Assembly: GCA_004151065.3 (NCBI GenBank)
Contig: NWUY0303897120.1
Location: 1-11,158, forward strand
Length of the DNA stretch: 11,158 nt
Source: Larix sibirica
Lineage: Eukaryota > Streptophyta > Pinopsida > Pinales > Pinaceae
Direction: 5' to 3'
Every line of letters starts with the position of its first letter. The stretch's first letter is position 1. Position numbers and translations under genes: made by a program. A model generated the notes under the pieces. It worked only from the letters and a program-made list of their open reading frames with translations, was not told the origin of the DNA and made no database searches. This document shows positions 1 through 8,784 of this stretch, piece after piece.

Positions 1-845
1 TACAAGCTTTAATCAAATTAACAAATTCAATGCTAAAGCCAAAAGCAAGGAGAACTTTGAACATGAAGGAGAGTTTTACTTGGTCAAAGGCATTTGCCAT
101 GTCTATCTTGATGAGCATCCCTTGCTCCTTTTGCTGGTGACTGGAGTGCAAAGCTTCCTGAACTATGATTACATTGTCCAAGATGTGCCTCCCTTTGACA
201 AAACCACTTTGAAAGGGAGAGATGAGTTTCTCTAACAGAGGCTTGATCCTGTTTTCCAAAAGTTTGGAGAGGATTTTGTATGATGCATTGCAAAGTGAGA
301 TATCCCTGAATCGATCAAAAGAACCCGGATTGACCTCTTTAGGGATTAAAGCGAGAAAGGTGGAATTAGTACTGCCTCCCACTTTAGCATTTTGCTGAAA
401 TGCTTTAATCATTCTCAGCAGATTTTCCTTGATGATTGTCCAACAGATTCTATAAAAGTGAATTGAGAAGCCATCGCGCCCTGGAGCTTTGTCTGGCTCC
501 ATGGACCAGATTACATTGCTGATTTCTTCCTCTGTGTATGGCTTCATGAGACTTAGATTGCCCTCTTTGCTGACGAGAGAGGGGATGTGTGAAAGGAAAT
601 CAGAGGACTTCCTCACTGCCTGTCCCTTCTTCATTAAAAAGTTTCTGAAAATGTAGTTCTGTTGCCACTTTAATATGCTCATAACCTTTAAAGATAGTCC
701 CTTATGCTGAGATTATTTCAGAGATGTGGTTCCGAGATAGGCAAGATATGAATTGCCGGTGAAAAAAGGAAGTGTTTCGGTCCTCGTCTTTCAGCCACAA
801 GCCTCGGGACTTAAGTCTCCAACACTTTTCCTAATAATAATGCCA
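1..845 (-). pseudogene. L1-type LINE reverse transcriptase, 5'-truncated and broken
   Basis: Reading right to left, the sequence encodes the ORF2 region between the endonuclease and reverse transcriptase of a plant L1 LINE. Seen in order: WRLKSRGLWLKDEDRNTSFF (near 810-750), the usual linker before RT; LFNEEGTGSEEV (about 640-607); PDKAPGRDGFS (about 492-460); ALIPKE (about 350); RDISLCNASYKILSKLLENR (about 310-250); SPFQSGFVKGRHILDN; and KIDMANAFD (about 108-85), the RT motif A with its first catalytic aspartate at 103-101. The protein runs off the left edge before the YxDD motif. An in-frame TAA lies at 704-702 and the frame shifts near 605; the remaining ~200 codons to the edge are open. 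No ORF1 or endonuclease is seen to the right, so the copy looks 5'-truncated, as is usual for LINEs. The family call is secure; the exact 5' end is not. Confidence 0.9.
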
Positions 846-858
846 AGGCTTATTATTA
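832..858. repeat. Hairpin at the LINE/gypsy boundary
   Basis: TAATAATAA at 832-840 faces TTATTATTA at 850-858, and the loop itself holds GCC-AA-GGC, giving a nearly perfect ~12 bp stem with one unpaired T. It lies where LINE homology ends and gypsy homology has not yet begun. It may be a chance AT-rich palindrome or a breakpoint feature. Confidence 0.55.
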
Positions 859-879
859 ACATTATCCACATAATTTACA

Positions 880-1811
880 TTATGTATAATATTCACAGGA
901 TGGGGTGGAGCTTCAACAAAATCACAGTGTGAAATTTCTTATTTCTTACCTAAATATGCAAATGCTGACTTTTCAGTAGGAAAAGTCCCCAAATCTGAGT
1001 CAAAACCATAATTCCCTAAAATAAAGTAATTAAACATTACTGTTCATTGGGAGCATTTAACTTAGTCACCGTATATTTCATGTACCTCTCTCTATCAATC
1101 TTGATTTGATTTGGTCTCCCATTTTTGGGCAACCACAGATGAGACCAGTCAGTTGAGAAATAACCTTTTAAATACTACGGCCAATCACGACTATAACAAC
1201 CCATATACATCAGGTATATCCACCACCACCATATCAATAACTTGGAAAATTTGTGGATTGACAACCATCCTAATTATTACTCTTTTTAATATCCCTAGGA
1301 TTCTCTCATTTGAATGGTCGAGTTGACTAATTTGAGTTTCACACGGTGTGAGTTCAGCGTTGAGATTTTTACATACCAAGTAAGGCATGACATTTGATGA
1401 GGCTCCATAATCGACCATGCAATTTTGGACGCTGCGGTTAAAGATTTCAAACATTAATAGGAAGGGAGGAGTACTAGATTTGGAATTTTTCCTTATTAAT
1501 GTACTCCTATTTGCTGCTGATTTTTTGTTGCTATCCGAGTTAGCAGAAATTTTATTGGTACTGGGATTATAATTAATTACAGCAGGAGTAGAGATCTGAT
1601 TTTTATTTGAAATGTTGCTGGTTTGAGCTATCAGATTGGAAATAATTGGACCTCCAGGGATAGGATAGTTTTTTAATAATTCAAACATGTTGATATTTGC
1701 CCGTTGTTTTTTGAAGTCCTCAATTATATCATACTGTAGGTCCAAGTTTTGAGTAATAACATGTTGATTTATAGAGAGAGGATTATTCCTAGGAGCGGGT
1801 GGAGCTTGCTA
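880..1811 (-). pseudogene. Ty3/gypsy aspartic protease and N-terminal pol, degenerate
   Basis: This is the retropepsin region of a plant LTR retrotransposon, which would cut the Gag-Pol polyprotein. The protease is in the same frame as gag: FEIFNRSVQNCMVDYGASSN lies at about 1450-1395, with the catalytic aspartate at 1412-1410. The family motif is D-S/T-G-A; here the second residue is Tyr (TAT at 1409-1407), which should damage the active site. Family-typical DMVVVDIPDVYGLL follows, ending at a TAG (1193-1191). After a frameshift the typical downstream segment continues at 1183-1037 (FSTDWSHLWLPKNGRPNQI), then in a third frame at about 1016-880 (GNYGFDSDLGTFPTEKS). RT, RNase H and integrase are absent; the LINE occupies that side. 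A TAG at 1811-1809 marks the N-terminal end of this reading segment. Non-functional. Confidence 0.85.
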
Positions 1812-3443
1812 AACTGCAGGTCCCTTGCTCCTTGTGTTATAGGTATGTCATGATTCACAAAAACCGATTGATTATCGGGTTCAATCCCTTTAAGTGAACT
1901 GTCCCAAAAATGGTAGTTAAATGGAAAAGGGTCTTTCTGAGTGTCTTCTTTAGTTTCAGGTTTTCCCTCCTCTTCACACCCTTCAAATTCTTGATTAGGT
2001 GGAGATTCAGGTAAGGAATACATATCTTTGATAGTATTAAAAAATTCTTCGTTGATTGAAATATCAAGGGGGGGGCTTTCCCCAGTATTAGGGGAGGTGT
2101 ATTTCCTATATGGAGTCTTAAATTCCCCCTATTAGAGGGACCTTCCCCATTATTCTTCTTTAAGCCAATCATTTCGTTTGTAAGAGCCCTAACTGCTTCT
2201 TGTAATTTTCTACGTCGAATGCTTGAGTATCCTTTTTATCAGAATTTGACTTAGGCACAGATTCAATTTTCCTTCTATAAGGATTATCAATTTTACCATT
2301 GTTTTCAGGTTCAAAGGCCATTGAATTTTTTTCAACTTTTATTGCTTCCTCAAAGGTTTCTACTAAGGTAGTTTTACCAACTTGCTTAACAAACATGCCA
2401 AGATATCTAGGAAGGGATGAGGCATAATTTTCTATGATGATATCCTCTGGGGGTTCAGATGCAACTGGTATTTTATTTTTTAGTGTGAGGAAATGTTGAT
2501 TGAAATCCTTGCTACACTCTTTGCTCTCCATTTTGGTTTGGGCTAACTCTAGAGCTAAAACAACGAGAGTTTTGTCCTCACCAAATTTGTCCATAAAATC
2601 TTGAATGAAATCTGTCCAATTAGTGATGGATCCATGAGTAGGAGAAAAATACCATATTGATGCTTTTCCTTCGAAAGTGAAGGGAAACAAACGACATACA
2701 ACGTCTTCATGCTTTCCGTTCATGGTCTGAACAACCAGGATGAACTTATTGATATGATTTTCAGCAGGTTCTTTATTGTATGGATCGAATTTAGGTAGAA
2801 GCCTATCAAGGTGTTTGCGTAGATTGTGCTGAAGCTCGGGTACTGAAACAACACCCCATATTAGCCATGACATATGGTTATTTGGGTTTCCTCCTTTGGC
2901 CCCAACCATGTCTTGATTAGATTTAGAATCTGATGAGTGTTCGTTGTCAGAATTACTAGGACTAGTGGAAGATGACTAAGGGGGTGATGGAGGTTGATTG
3001 GATCCACCTGAAGCTAATAATCGTCATGAAGTATTGGTATTGATTGATCATATAAGAAGGTTATTAAGAAGATACTCGGGAGTACCTACCACATGCTCTA
3101 CAAGCTCTTCAACGATCCGAGCTATAATTAAACTAGTTGGATGATGGGACCTGCCAGGCAAGCTGAAGTCTCCAGGAGGAATATCTGTTTGGAGAGAATA
3201 TGCTCTGGTCAAAATGCATCGGGATTCTTCTAGATCTTGGTCTATTTATTTAGGGGTAAAGGGTGGGTTGGTGGTATCTCGTTCAATAATGACCCTAATT
3301 GTGTTAAAGAAAGGTGTTGAAGTGGACTCGATTTGAGAAGTCAAGACTAGACTTGACACATCTTGGGAAAATTGAATTTCAAAATTACTAAGAGTTGAGC
3401 TATGTTGATTGTTCGTAGGATTTTTGTTTAATTGGTCATCCAT
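1812..3443 (-). pseudogene. Ty3/gypsy gag, degenerate
   Basis: This would be the structural Gag of the same element. A single frame runs from ATG 3443 to 2169 (425 codons), broken only by four stops: TAA 3248-3246, TGA 3050-3048, TGA 3026-3024 and TAG 2978-2976. The clean part (2909-2169) holds the Retrotrans_gag core: LDRLLPKFDPYNKEPAENHI, then FPFTFEGKASIWYFSP and FIQDFMDKFGE, the helical fold typical of plant gag. A lysine-rich tail follows. Single-base shifts near 2205 (an A-run), near 2110 (a G-run) and near 1815 move the reading through the other two frames and back. Between them lie a Pro/Glu-rich spacer and MYSLPESPPNQEFEGCEEEG (2023 onward). No CCHC zinc knuckle is seen. The ATG at 3443 is chosen as the first Met of the long shared frame. 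LTRs were not identified. Confidence 0.85.
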
Positions 3444-4719
3444 TAAAGTTTAAGTTCGGGCCCTCCTTCTAGCTCCATCTGTTGGCTGGATATTCTATCA
3501 AGTGGCCAATTATGGAAAGATAACCCAAACATAATGCTTAAAACAATGTTCTATATGTTTAAATTAGCTACCTTTCACAGGATTAAGGATCTATTACCTT
3601 TGGGTATTTTCTCTCAAACAAAGAGTCTCGTTTTGTGTTGTTTTTATGTAACTAATTCCCTAATGCTAGAATTAAATGCTAAATATTTAATCTAAATAAA
3701 CTTAGATTACTAACTATTCTTACCTACGAACAAAATTTAGTAGTTGCTAAATTCTATCTATTTTAATCATCTAATTCTAACAATCTAACACACAGACTCT
3801 CTATCCTGGCCAGGAGCAAGTTGATCATTATGATGCTATTATGAGTTTGAATATAAGTGTTCAAGACATGAAAGAGCCTAGGAAAAATCACCAAGACTAA
3901 AAACATAATCTTTTAAAAGAAATGACAATTACATAGTTCATGAAATAATAACCCAAATTATCGTAAGTTGAAATGTGTAACCAGTAATTCAAAAATACAG
4001 AAATAACATAAATTATAGGTTTAGTAATCTTAGTATCTAAATTAAAGATAAATATAATTCCAGAGAACGTTTATCCCAAATAAGCACTCAATCAAAATAA
4101 TATAAACGCTAAATGATGTAAATCACATCACAATAATGAAAATTATCAAAATATAACTTGAAGCATTATATTCAAACATAACCCCAAGGATCACCTATGT
4201 TTGAGTTTTAAAATGATCCATTCACGCACGACAACTAAGTATATATGTAGAACATAACTAAATGTAGAAGAAACAAACAAGAGTTTATATATATTTATGT
4301 TTGAAACAAAATCCAAAATAGTACCAGTGCCACACTATTTGCAAAAGACCACCTTCGAATAAACTCAAAGTAGTGACTCTATTCACAATGGTTACACTTT
4401 GACCCCTCTAATATTTCTCCATACAAAGAAATCGAACCCCTTTCTCATGACTAGACTTTCACTTATATAACCACTCCCTAGGACTAACCATTGTAATGAG
4501 TCATTAAAACTAGTATAACAACATTGGCCCAAAATAGAACGCTTGAGTAGACTCATTACAATTCAGAATGCTAGCACTTGACAGTTGTCAACATTCATTA
4601 TGAGAATCATCCTCGTATTCATTTATTCCAGCGACAACTTCAGATTGATGATTAAGAGTGGAACGATGGACTTACTGGACAATGCTAGGCATGCAAATAA
4701 TTTATTAGAGTCTTTGTCA
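3444..4719. other. AT-rich stretch without a recognisable gene
   Basis: No convincing coding sequence is seen on either strand. By position upstream of gag it could hold the 5' untranslated region or LTR of the gypsy element, but no clear LTR pair or primer-binding site could be found. The repeats at 4374-4562 are listed separately. Confidence 0.5.
4374..4562. repeat. Cluster of related inverted and direct repeats
   Basis: One motif recurs three times. ACAATGGTTA at 4385-4394, preceded by TGACTCTATTC, faces TAACCATTGTAATGAGTCA at 4485-4503 as an imperfect ~20-bp inverted repeat. The second arm in turn faces GACTCATTACAAT at 4550-4562 as a perfect 13-bp inverted repeat (partner 4490-4502, 47-base loop). 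The first and third copies are in the same orientation. This could be a foldback/MITE relic or part of an LTR; no terminal structure or target-site duplication was recognised. Confidence 0.6.
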
Positions 4720-4924
4720 CATCTGGGAATCAAGGAACTGCTGCGAGCAAATGTAGGGAACACGAGCTTGAACAAAAATGAAGCCGAACCCATGAAGCAC
4801 CAACTGGACCAAGCAATGAATCACTGTATTAACGCCCACATCATCATAGTGAATCTCACTATTATTCGAGCCATCCTTTGAAGCCAGAGCAATTTATGAA
4901 TAATGGCAAAACCGATCATAATAC
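4720..4924 (-). pseudogene. Possible second exon of the unknown gene
   Basis: This begins directly after a good acceptor (TGTCACTACAG, AG at 4926-4925). On the minus strand a frame open over about 55 codons (ASKDGSNNSEIHYDDVGVNT onward) runs to a TGA near 4720, but it does not join in phase with the upstream exon without a shift. No family is recognised. An opposite-strand frame (4585-4881, starting only at TTG) overlaps, and neither reading is secure. Confidence 0.25.
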
Positions 4925-4939
4925 CTGTAGTGACACAAA

Positions 4940-4961
4940 AATCAAAATAGGGATTTTGATT
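4940..4961. repeat. Short palindrome
   Basis: ATCAAAAT (4941-4948) and ATTTTGAT (4953-4960) are perfect inverted copies around AGGG, with one more A-T pair outside. It lies inside the putative intron. Confidence 0.6.
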
Positions 4962-5000
4962 AATGATATTAATAATTTTCAAAATAAATAATATAATGTA

Positions 5001-5037
5001 AGGATGCCTACAAAATCTTTGATTTTGTAGGTATCTT
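5001..5037. repeat. Strong hairpin inside the putative intron
   Basis: CCTACAAAATC (5007-5017) and GATTTTGTAGG (5021-5031) form a perfect 11-bp stem around TTT. Pairing continues outward to a 17-bp stem with G-T appositions at 5006/5032 and 5002/5036. This is the longest near-perfect hairpin I see in the window. It could be a MITE core or a structured intronic RNA; no function is shown. Confidence 0.8.
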
Positions 5038-5086
5038 CATAATAGCAAACTTAATCAAAGACTAAGGAAAAATAATAAAGTCTTAC

Positions 5087-6612
5087 CTGTAATGGCCGAT
5101 GCTTATAAACCCTCTAGATCTTCAAGATAATCCAAAATTGATCAAAACCGAGTATTAATAATTCCCATAAATAATTCCCTATGCATATGCTCGAGGGATA
5201 CCTGGATAGGAGCGGCCCTTCTAGATTCAGTTAACTTAGAGAGTTTAAATATCTTAGTTTTGTTGAGTTTATTATGTTTGATCGGCCTCTTGTTTTTTAT
5301 GAACGTGTTCCTAAGAGCCTTATATTCATCCTTTCCACCCTTCATAGCAGTCCATTTATCAATCCAGGTAACCAATTCGGCCTAGAGGCTTGCAATCTCA
5401 TCCTTCATGATTGCACTAATTGATTCCGCCTCTTTAAGTTCGGTTTCAAGTATTGGAATCCTTTGAACTTGAGTTTCTTTTATAGATTTCTCTCGGATTT
5501 CATCATTCTATTCTCGGGCTAGATTGTTTGCCTTACGGGGATTTTGGTCTACTTCTTGATTAGATTGAATAGAATGAGCCACATCATGGGAATTTTTAGC
5601 TCTAGTCTTAGAGGTAAAATTATATAAGAACTTAGGGTCCATTTGATTAGTTAATCCCTATTTCTCTTAGTGTTTGTGGAATCGCTAAGTTCAATGATAG
5701 GGGAATTATCATCTTGTATATTTCTCCTAGCCAAGAGAGCAGCAGTCATACTTCTAATCGTTCTTCGAGTTGCCCTATCACCCATGGATTTACTAGTTTG
5801 ACCTTCATGATCGGACCAACTAATAGTCTCTATGGAAAAATGAAAATCCAAGTTTTCATTTGCATTAGAGACTATGAGATTCTATGTTTCTAATTGAGTA
5901 TCCACATTTTTAAACTGAGAGCACTGTTCATGAGAGGGTTTAACTGAGGAAAGCCCAATATTATCGGCCTCTAAGTCCTCATTTTGGTTTTCTGTAGTAG
6001 GGGTTCTATGCTTGCGTCAAGTTTTTGGTTTATGTTTGGGCCACTTTTGATTTACCCCAAAATTATTGCGGGTAAGGAATGTTTCCCAGTAATCACCAAG
6101 CCGAGACAACCTATGCAAGATGAGAATTTTCACTAAGCCACGATGGAATAAACTTCTCTCTCTATCGACAATATTGTTTTGAATTGAATATGCCATTTTT
6201 TGAAGACTATTGAGCAGATAGAAAGGCATATTAAGAGCCTTCCCTTTGAATACCAGTAATAACCTAAGATGGCAGTAATGAGTATGAGAAAAGCGTCCCT
6301 CACAAGTGACATACCTCATGATCAATTCAAGGTGAGCCCGCCATTGTTTCTTGATCACACGAGTAGGAAAACCATACTTGGGTTCGACTTCTTGATCATA
6401 CTTGACCATGAATTGTTTCCAGGATTGATTCTTAATATGTTTCCCTTTAAACCATCTCTCACCATCCAAAGGTAATTGGGTTTCCTAAGAGATAAATTCT
6501 TCAGTCAAATGAAGATCAATATCACCAACTCGAGTGCTTTTTCCATCGAAGGATAGAGCAAACGCCATCGCGACTGCAACATTGAAACCATAAAATTTAC
6601 TAAAGGAAATCA
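5087..6612 (-). pseudogene. Decayed gene of unknown function, GERWFK family
   Basis: A gene-length reading of about 490-510 codons on the minus strand. It begins near 6612 (in-frame ATG at about 6612, a second at about 6567) with KFYGFNVAVAMAFALSFDGK, then DGERWFKGKHIKNQSWKQFM (6469 onward) and a helical domain with NMPFYLLNSLQKMAYSIQ and SLFHRGLVKILILHRLSRLG. A polar linker follows, then ATRRTIRSMTAALLARRN (near 5780). After a frameshift near 5650 comes a charged, probably helical tail including WIDKWTAMKGGKDEYKALRN and KLNKTKIFKLSKLTESRR, ending at a splice donor (5087/5086). Stops: TAG 6487-6485, TGA 6019-6017, TAG 5884-5882, TAG 5510-5508, TAG 5384-5382, TGA 5144-5142 and TAA 5105-5103. 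It resembles the repeat-associated hypothetical proteins often annotated in plants as putative transposon proteins, but I cannot name a family. The intron argues against a simple retrocopy. Confidence 0.65.
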
Positions 6613-7240
6613 TAAATCACGATCATGCAAAAGCATAACATATCAACACCTTGGATTAATACAACATGTCAAATCTTAGATCCACTGTTGATTGATTTCA
6701 TAAATTTTAATAGATTACCATGCGAACTTTAAACCATGAGTCGAGATTTAAAATTTTGTGTTAAATGTGACGTATGATATATATGATCATTAATCATCTT
6801 ATCATGATAGTTTAAAAAAGAATCATGAGCCAAATAAAATATGAGGAAAATCCATAGGTAGGATAGATATTTATAAATAGACACATAAAGGTGCAGGGTC
6901 GGGGTGGCATCAAATTAATATTTGTCCCACACACCATCATATAAAAACATTTTATCTATCCTTAAATTTGAATAAAACCTAAACAAGGTGATTTTGTGAA
7001 ATGTCTGAAAAATTTAAGAGCTGCTAAATATTATAAATGATCTTTGGCCAAATCAATTACAATAATAGATTAATTTCACACATTTGTATCAATAAGATTG
7101 ATTCTTTGATTTAGCCAAACTTGAAGTATAGATTTTTAGGAGCTGCAAAATTTTAACATAGATTAATGATCATCCAATCATAGATAATTAACGTCTAAAT
7201 AATTCACCAGAAAAATGATCAAACAGGTTCATGTTGTTGG
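6613..7240. other. AT-rich stretch without a recognisable gene
   Basis: No coding sequence, RNA gene or clear repeat is recognised. It lies upstream of the unknown minus-strand gene, so any promoter of that gene would be here, but I cannot point to a convincing one. A 13-bp inverted pair (6783-6795 and 7161-7173) is AT-rich and may be chance. Confidence 0.5.
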
Positions 7241-7252
7241 CATCTGTTTCAA
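7241..7252. repeat. SINE target-site duplication, copy 1
   Basis: CATCTGTTTCAA here is identical to 7469-7480. This copy adjoins the oligo-T run, i.e. the 3' (tail) end of the minus-strand SINE. Confidence 0.85.
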
Positions 7253-7386
7253 TTTTTTTGTTAACAAGGTGAATCGACAACGCGCGGGTTTCGTACTCGC
7301 ATGACACGGGGTCGATTCCTGCGGTTTCCACTATAAACATCGGGCGCGAAAAACTGGGGCGTAACCTAGACGACCTCCTTTACGAT

Positions 7387-7397
7387 CGACTTGAACC
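7387..7397 (-). promoter_or_regulatory. Internal pol III box B of the SINE
   Basis: GGTTCAAGTCG fits the box B consensus GGTTCRANNCC except at its last base. It is 45 bases from box A, within the normal range. Confidence 0.75.
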
Positions 7398-7442
7398 TGC
7401 GACTTGCTTAACAACCTGTACGCCTTAACAAACAAACAGTTT

Positions 7443-7453
7443 CCAACAGGCCA
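7443..7453 (-). promoter_or_regulatory. Internal pol III box A of the SINE
   Basis: TGGCCTGTTGG resembles the tRNA box A consensus (TRGCNNAGNGG class) and begins about 16 bases inside the 5' end of the SINE, where box A should be. Confidence 0.7.
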
Positions 7454-7468
7454 TCATCCCTGCCCCGA

Positions 7469-7480
7469 CATCTGTTTCAA
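7469..7480. repeat. SINE target-site duplication, copy 2
   Basis: CATCTGTTTCAA, identical to 7241-7252, adjoins the 5' (tRNA-like head) end of the SINE. Confidence 0.85.
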
Positions 7481-7569
7481 ATACTTTGCTTAGAGGACTT
7501 CCTTATTGGTCTTCTGAAGGAACTCCTTAAATATATCTTTTAAAATATCCTTTGCAATTCATGATTAAG

Positions 7570-8720
7570 TTAATGATGTTGTCTTTTGGAAGTAGGGAAC
7601 TTGCATTTAGAAAAGGCTAAACCCGAGGGTTGTTGGCAACTAACAGGTTTCAACACCATTAAAGGATTAGCTTCCATAGAATTCACCACCTGTTTCAAGC
7701 AAGTTAGAAATTCCCTTTGAATAAGTGCACAAGAAAAAACTGTGATCCATAAATTCTCACTCTTCATAGGATATCTGTCAAGAGGAAGCTTCCAAAAATG
7801 TGGACCAAATGTAGGAGAAACCCAACAAAATATGTCATCCAATGAACAATCATAGTATGGTTGAGATCAACAAGTGGCCTAGAAAATGTGCAAAGATCCC
7901 TTGCATGTAAGACAATTCAAGTTGACTTCACACTTGTCACACTATGCATGTATGGATTTGAAGTATGAATGAGTTTATTATAAACAAAAAAACCAGGTGC
8001 CAATATGGAAACATAAGATGTGGGGTGCATAAATACATTTTCTTCAAGTGAAAAGCCTTGGTATCTAATTGCCTTAGGCCTTTTCCCTTCTGGTAATGTT
8101 TTTATCCTCGTATGGGACCTTAGAGGCCATCCAACCCTATCATCCCAACCTGCACATATTTACTATCCTAGTATATCTTCTTGAGTTCCTGTAAGAGGTT
8201 TTCCAATATAATTTCTCTAAGAAATATCTACATTGGCTAAATTTCGGAAATCCCAAGTGAAGTGTTAGTTTAGTTTTTCTCCATTTTATGGTTAAAGATG
8301 ACTTGAAGTAGCTGCTTTCAAAAATTTGAAATGTCTTCCATTGTTTTAATATGTAAGGAATTACTCTTACAAAACTTGCCTGGATTACCTACAAGCTCAA
8401 ATAAACTGAGTGCATTTGCAACTGTTAATGCATCACCGCTCATATTTTCAAACATCTTATGGGAAACATTAGCCATTTCACATTTCTTCTTTATTTGTAG
8501 ATAATCTTGTTCTTCAGTGCATTTTTCATTGACTGCATTGACTCCCATTTATTTATCTTGTTTTTCTTGTATTGCATTTGAGCTTAGTTGTGTGAGAAAT
8601 GGATTATCCATACTCAATGCTGTTGCAATGGCTATGGAAAAAGCTAAAAACAAGTTTGTTCCAACACATTCCTCCAAGTTACTAATGATCTAAAAGAGAC
8701 AGTTGCTCCAACACATTCTA
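7570..8720 (-). pseudogene. DEAH-box RNA helicase (DHX37/Dhr1, plant FAS4/DEAH13 type), C-terminal pseudogene
   Basis: The intact family works in ribosome biogenesis in the nucleolus. Only the part after the helicase core is here, in order: NLFLAFSIAIATALSMDNPF (near 8655-8590), the helicase-associated domain; GDALTVANALSLFELVGNPG and FCKSNSLHIKTMEDIS (8440-8330); ICAGWDDRV (about 8160); RPKAIRYQGFSLEENVFMHP (about 8075-8020); NPYMHSVTSVKS; DLCTFSRPLVD; and FCWVSPTFGPHFWKLPLDRY (about 7833-7775), a signature of this family's C-terminus. Frames change near 8260 and near 7862. Stops include TAA 8551-8549, TGA 8320-8318, TAG 8219-8217, two adjacent stops before ICAGW, and TGA in the VKST region. 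No intron is evident over 1.1 kb. A retrocopy or a fragment of a large exon are both possible; no poly(A) is seen. Nothing upstream of about 8720 could be matched. Confidence 0.83.
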
Positions 8721-8784
8721 TCTAATACAAAAAGGAAGAATGACATCCAAACAATAGTTCATAACCACAATTTGGCATAAAAAA

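Larger units (their letters stand above)
4925..5086 (-). other. Putative 162-bp intron of the unknown gene
   Basis: On the minus strand the donor is ACAG|GTAAGA (GT at 5086-5085) and the acceptor CACTACAG| (AG at 4926-4925). Both match plant consensus well, and the interior is AT-rich, as plant introns are. The upstream reading frame stays recognisable right up to the donor. The intron contains the hairpins at 4940-4961 and 5001-5037. Confidence 0.55.
7253..7468 (-). mobile_element. tRNA-derived SINE
   Basis: A 216-bp GC-richer island in AT-rich DNA, flanked by perfect 12-bp direct repeats. Read on the minus strand it starts near 7468. It carries a pol III box A (TGGCCTGTTGG, 7453-7443) and a box B (GGTTCAAGTCG, 7397-7387) 45 bases further on, as in a tRNA-derived SINE head. 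A body of about 120 bp follows, and it ends in A7 (T7 at 7253-7259) directly against the target-site duplication. All hallmarks of LINE-mediated retroposition of a pol III transcript are present, and a SINE encodes no protein. It inserted just downstream of the helicase pseudogene. The perfect duplications suggest a fairly recent insertion compared with its decayed neighbours. The SINE family is not identified. Confidence 0.87.

Noticed and set aside
84-293. 69-codon minus-strand frame
   Set aside because: It lies in a different frame from the LINE reverse transcriptase reading that clearly explains this strand.
1111-1326. 71-codon plus-strand frame
   Set aside because: It is antisense to the gypsy protease/pol reading and shows no domain.
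1855-2172. 105-codon minus-strand frame as a separate gene
   Set aside because: Only its first part continues gag; the rest is an out-of-frame shadow of the gag C-terminal segment.
3489-3513. Possible primer-binding site and LTR edge upstream of gag (TTGGCCACTTGATAG on the minus strand)
   Set aside because: The match to plant tRNA 3' ends is too weak, and no second LTR is available for comparison.
4585-4881. 98-codon plus-strand frame
   Set aside because: It begins at TTG, has no recognised family, and overlaps the candidate minus-strand exon after a good splice acceptor. Kept as an alternative reading, not a gene.
6269-6475. 68-codon plus-strand frame
   Set aside because: It is antisense to the GERWFK domain of the unknown gene.
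6783-7173. 13-bp inverted pair ATGATCATTAATC / GATTAATGATCAT
   Set aside because: It is AT-rich and about 370 bases apart with no other element features, so chance is likely.
7277-7335. Genuine tRNA gene on the plus strand
   Set aside because: The anticodon-like and T-like arms fit, but there is no proper D arm or acceptor stem, and the sequence lies inside the SINE.
8660-8718. 12-bp direct repeat TCCAACACATTC at 8660-8671 and 8707-8718
   Set aside because: The similarity does not extend beyond 12 bases, and no unit structure or inserted element lies between the copies.
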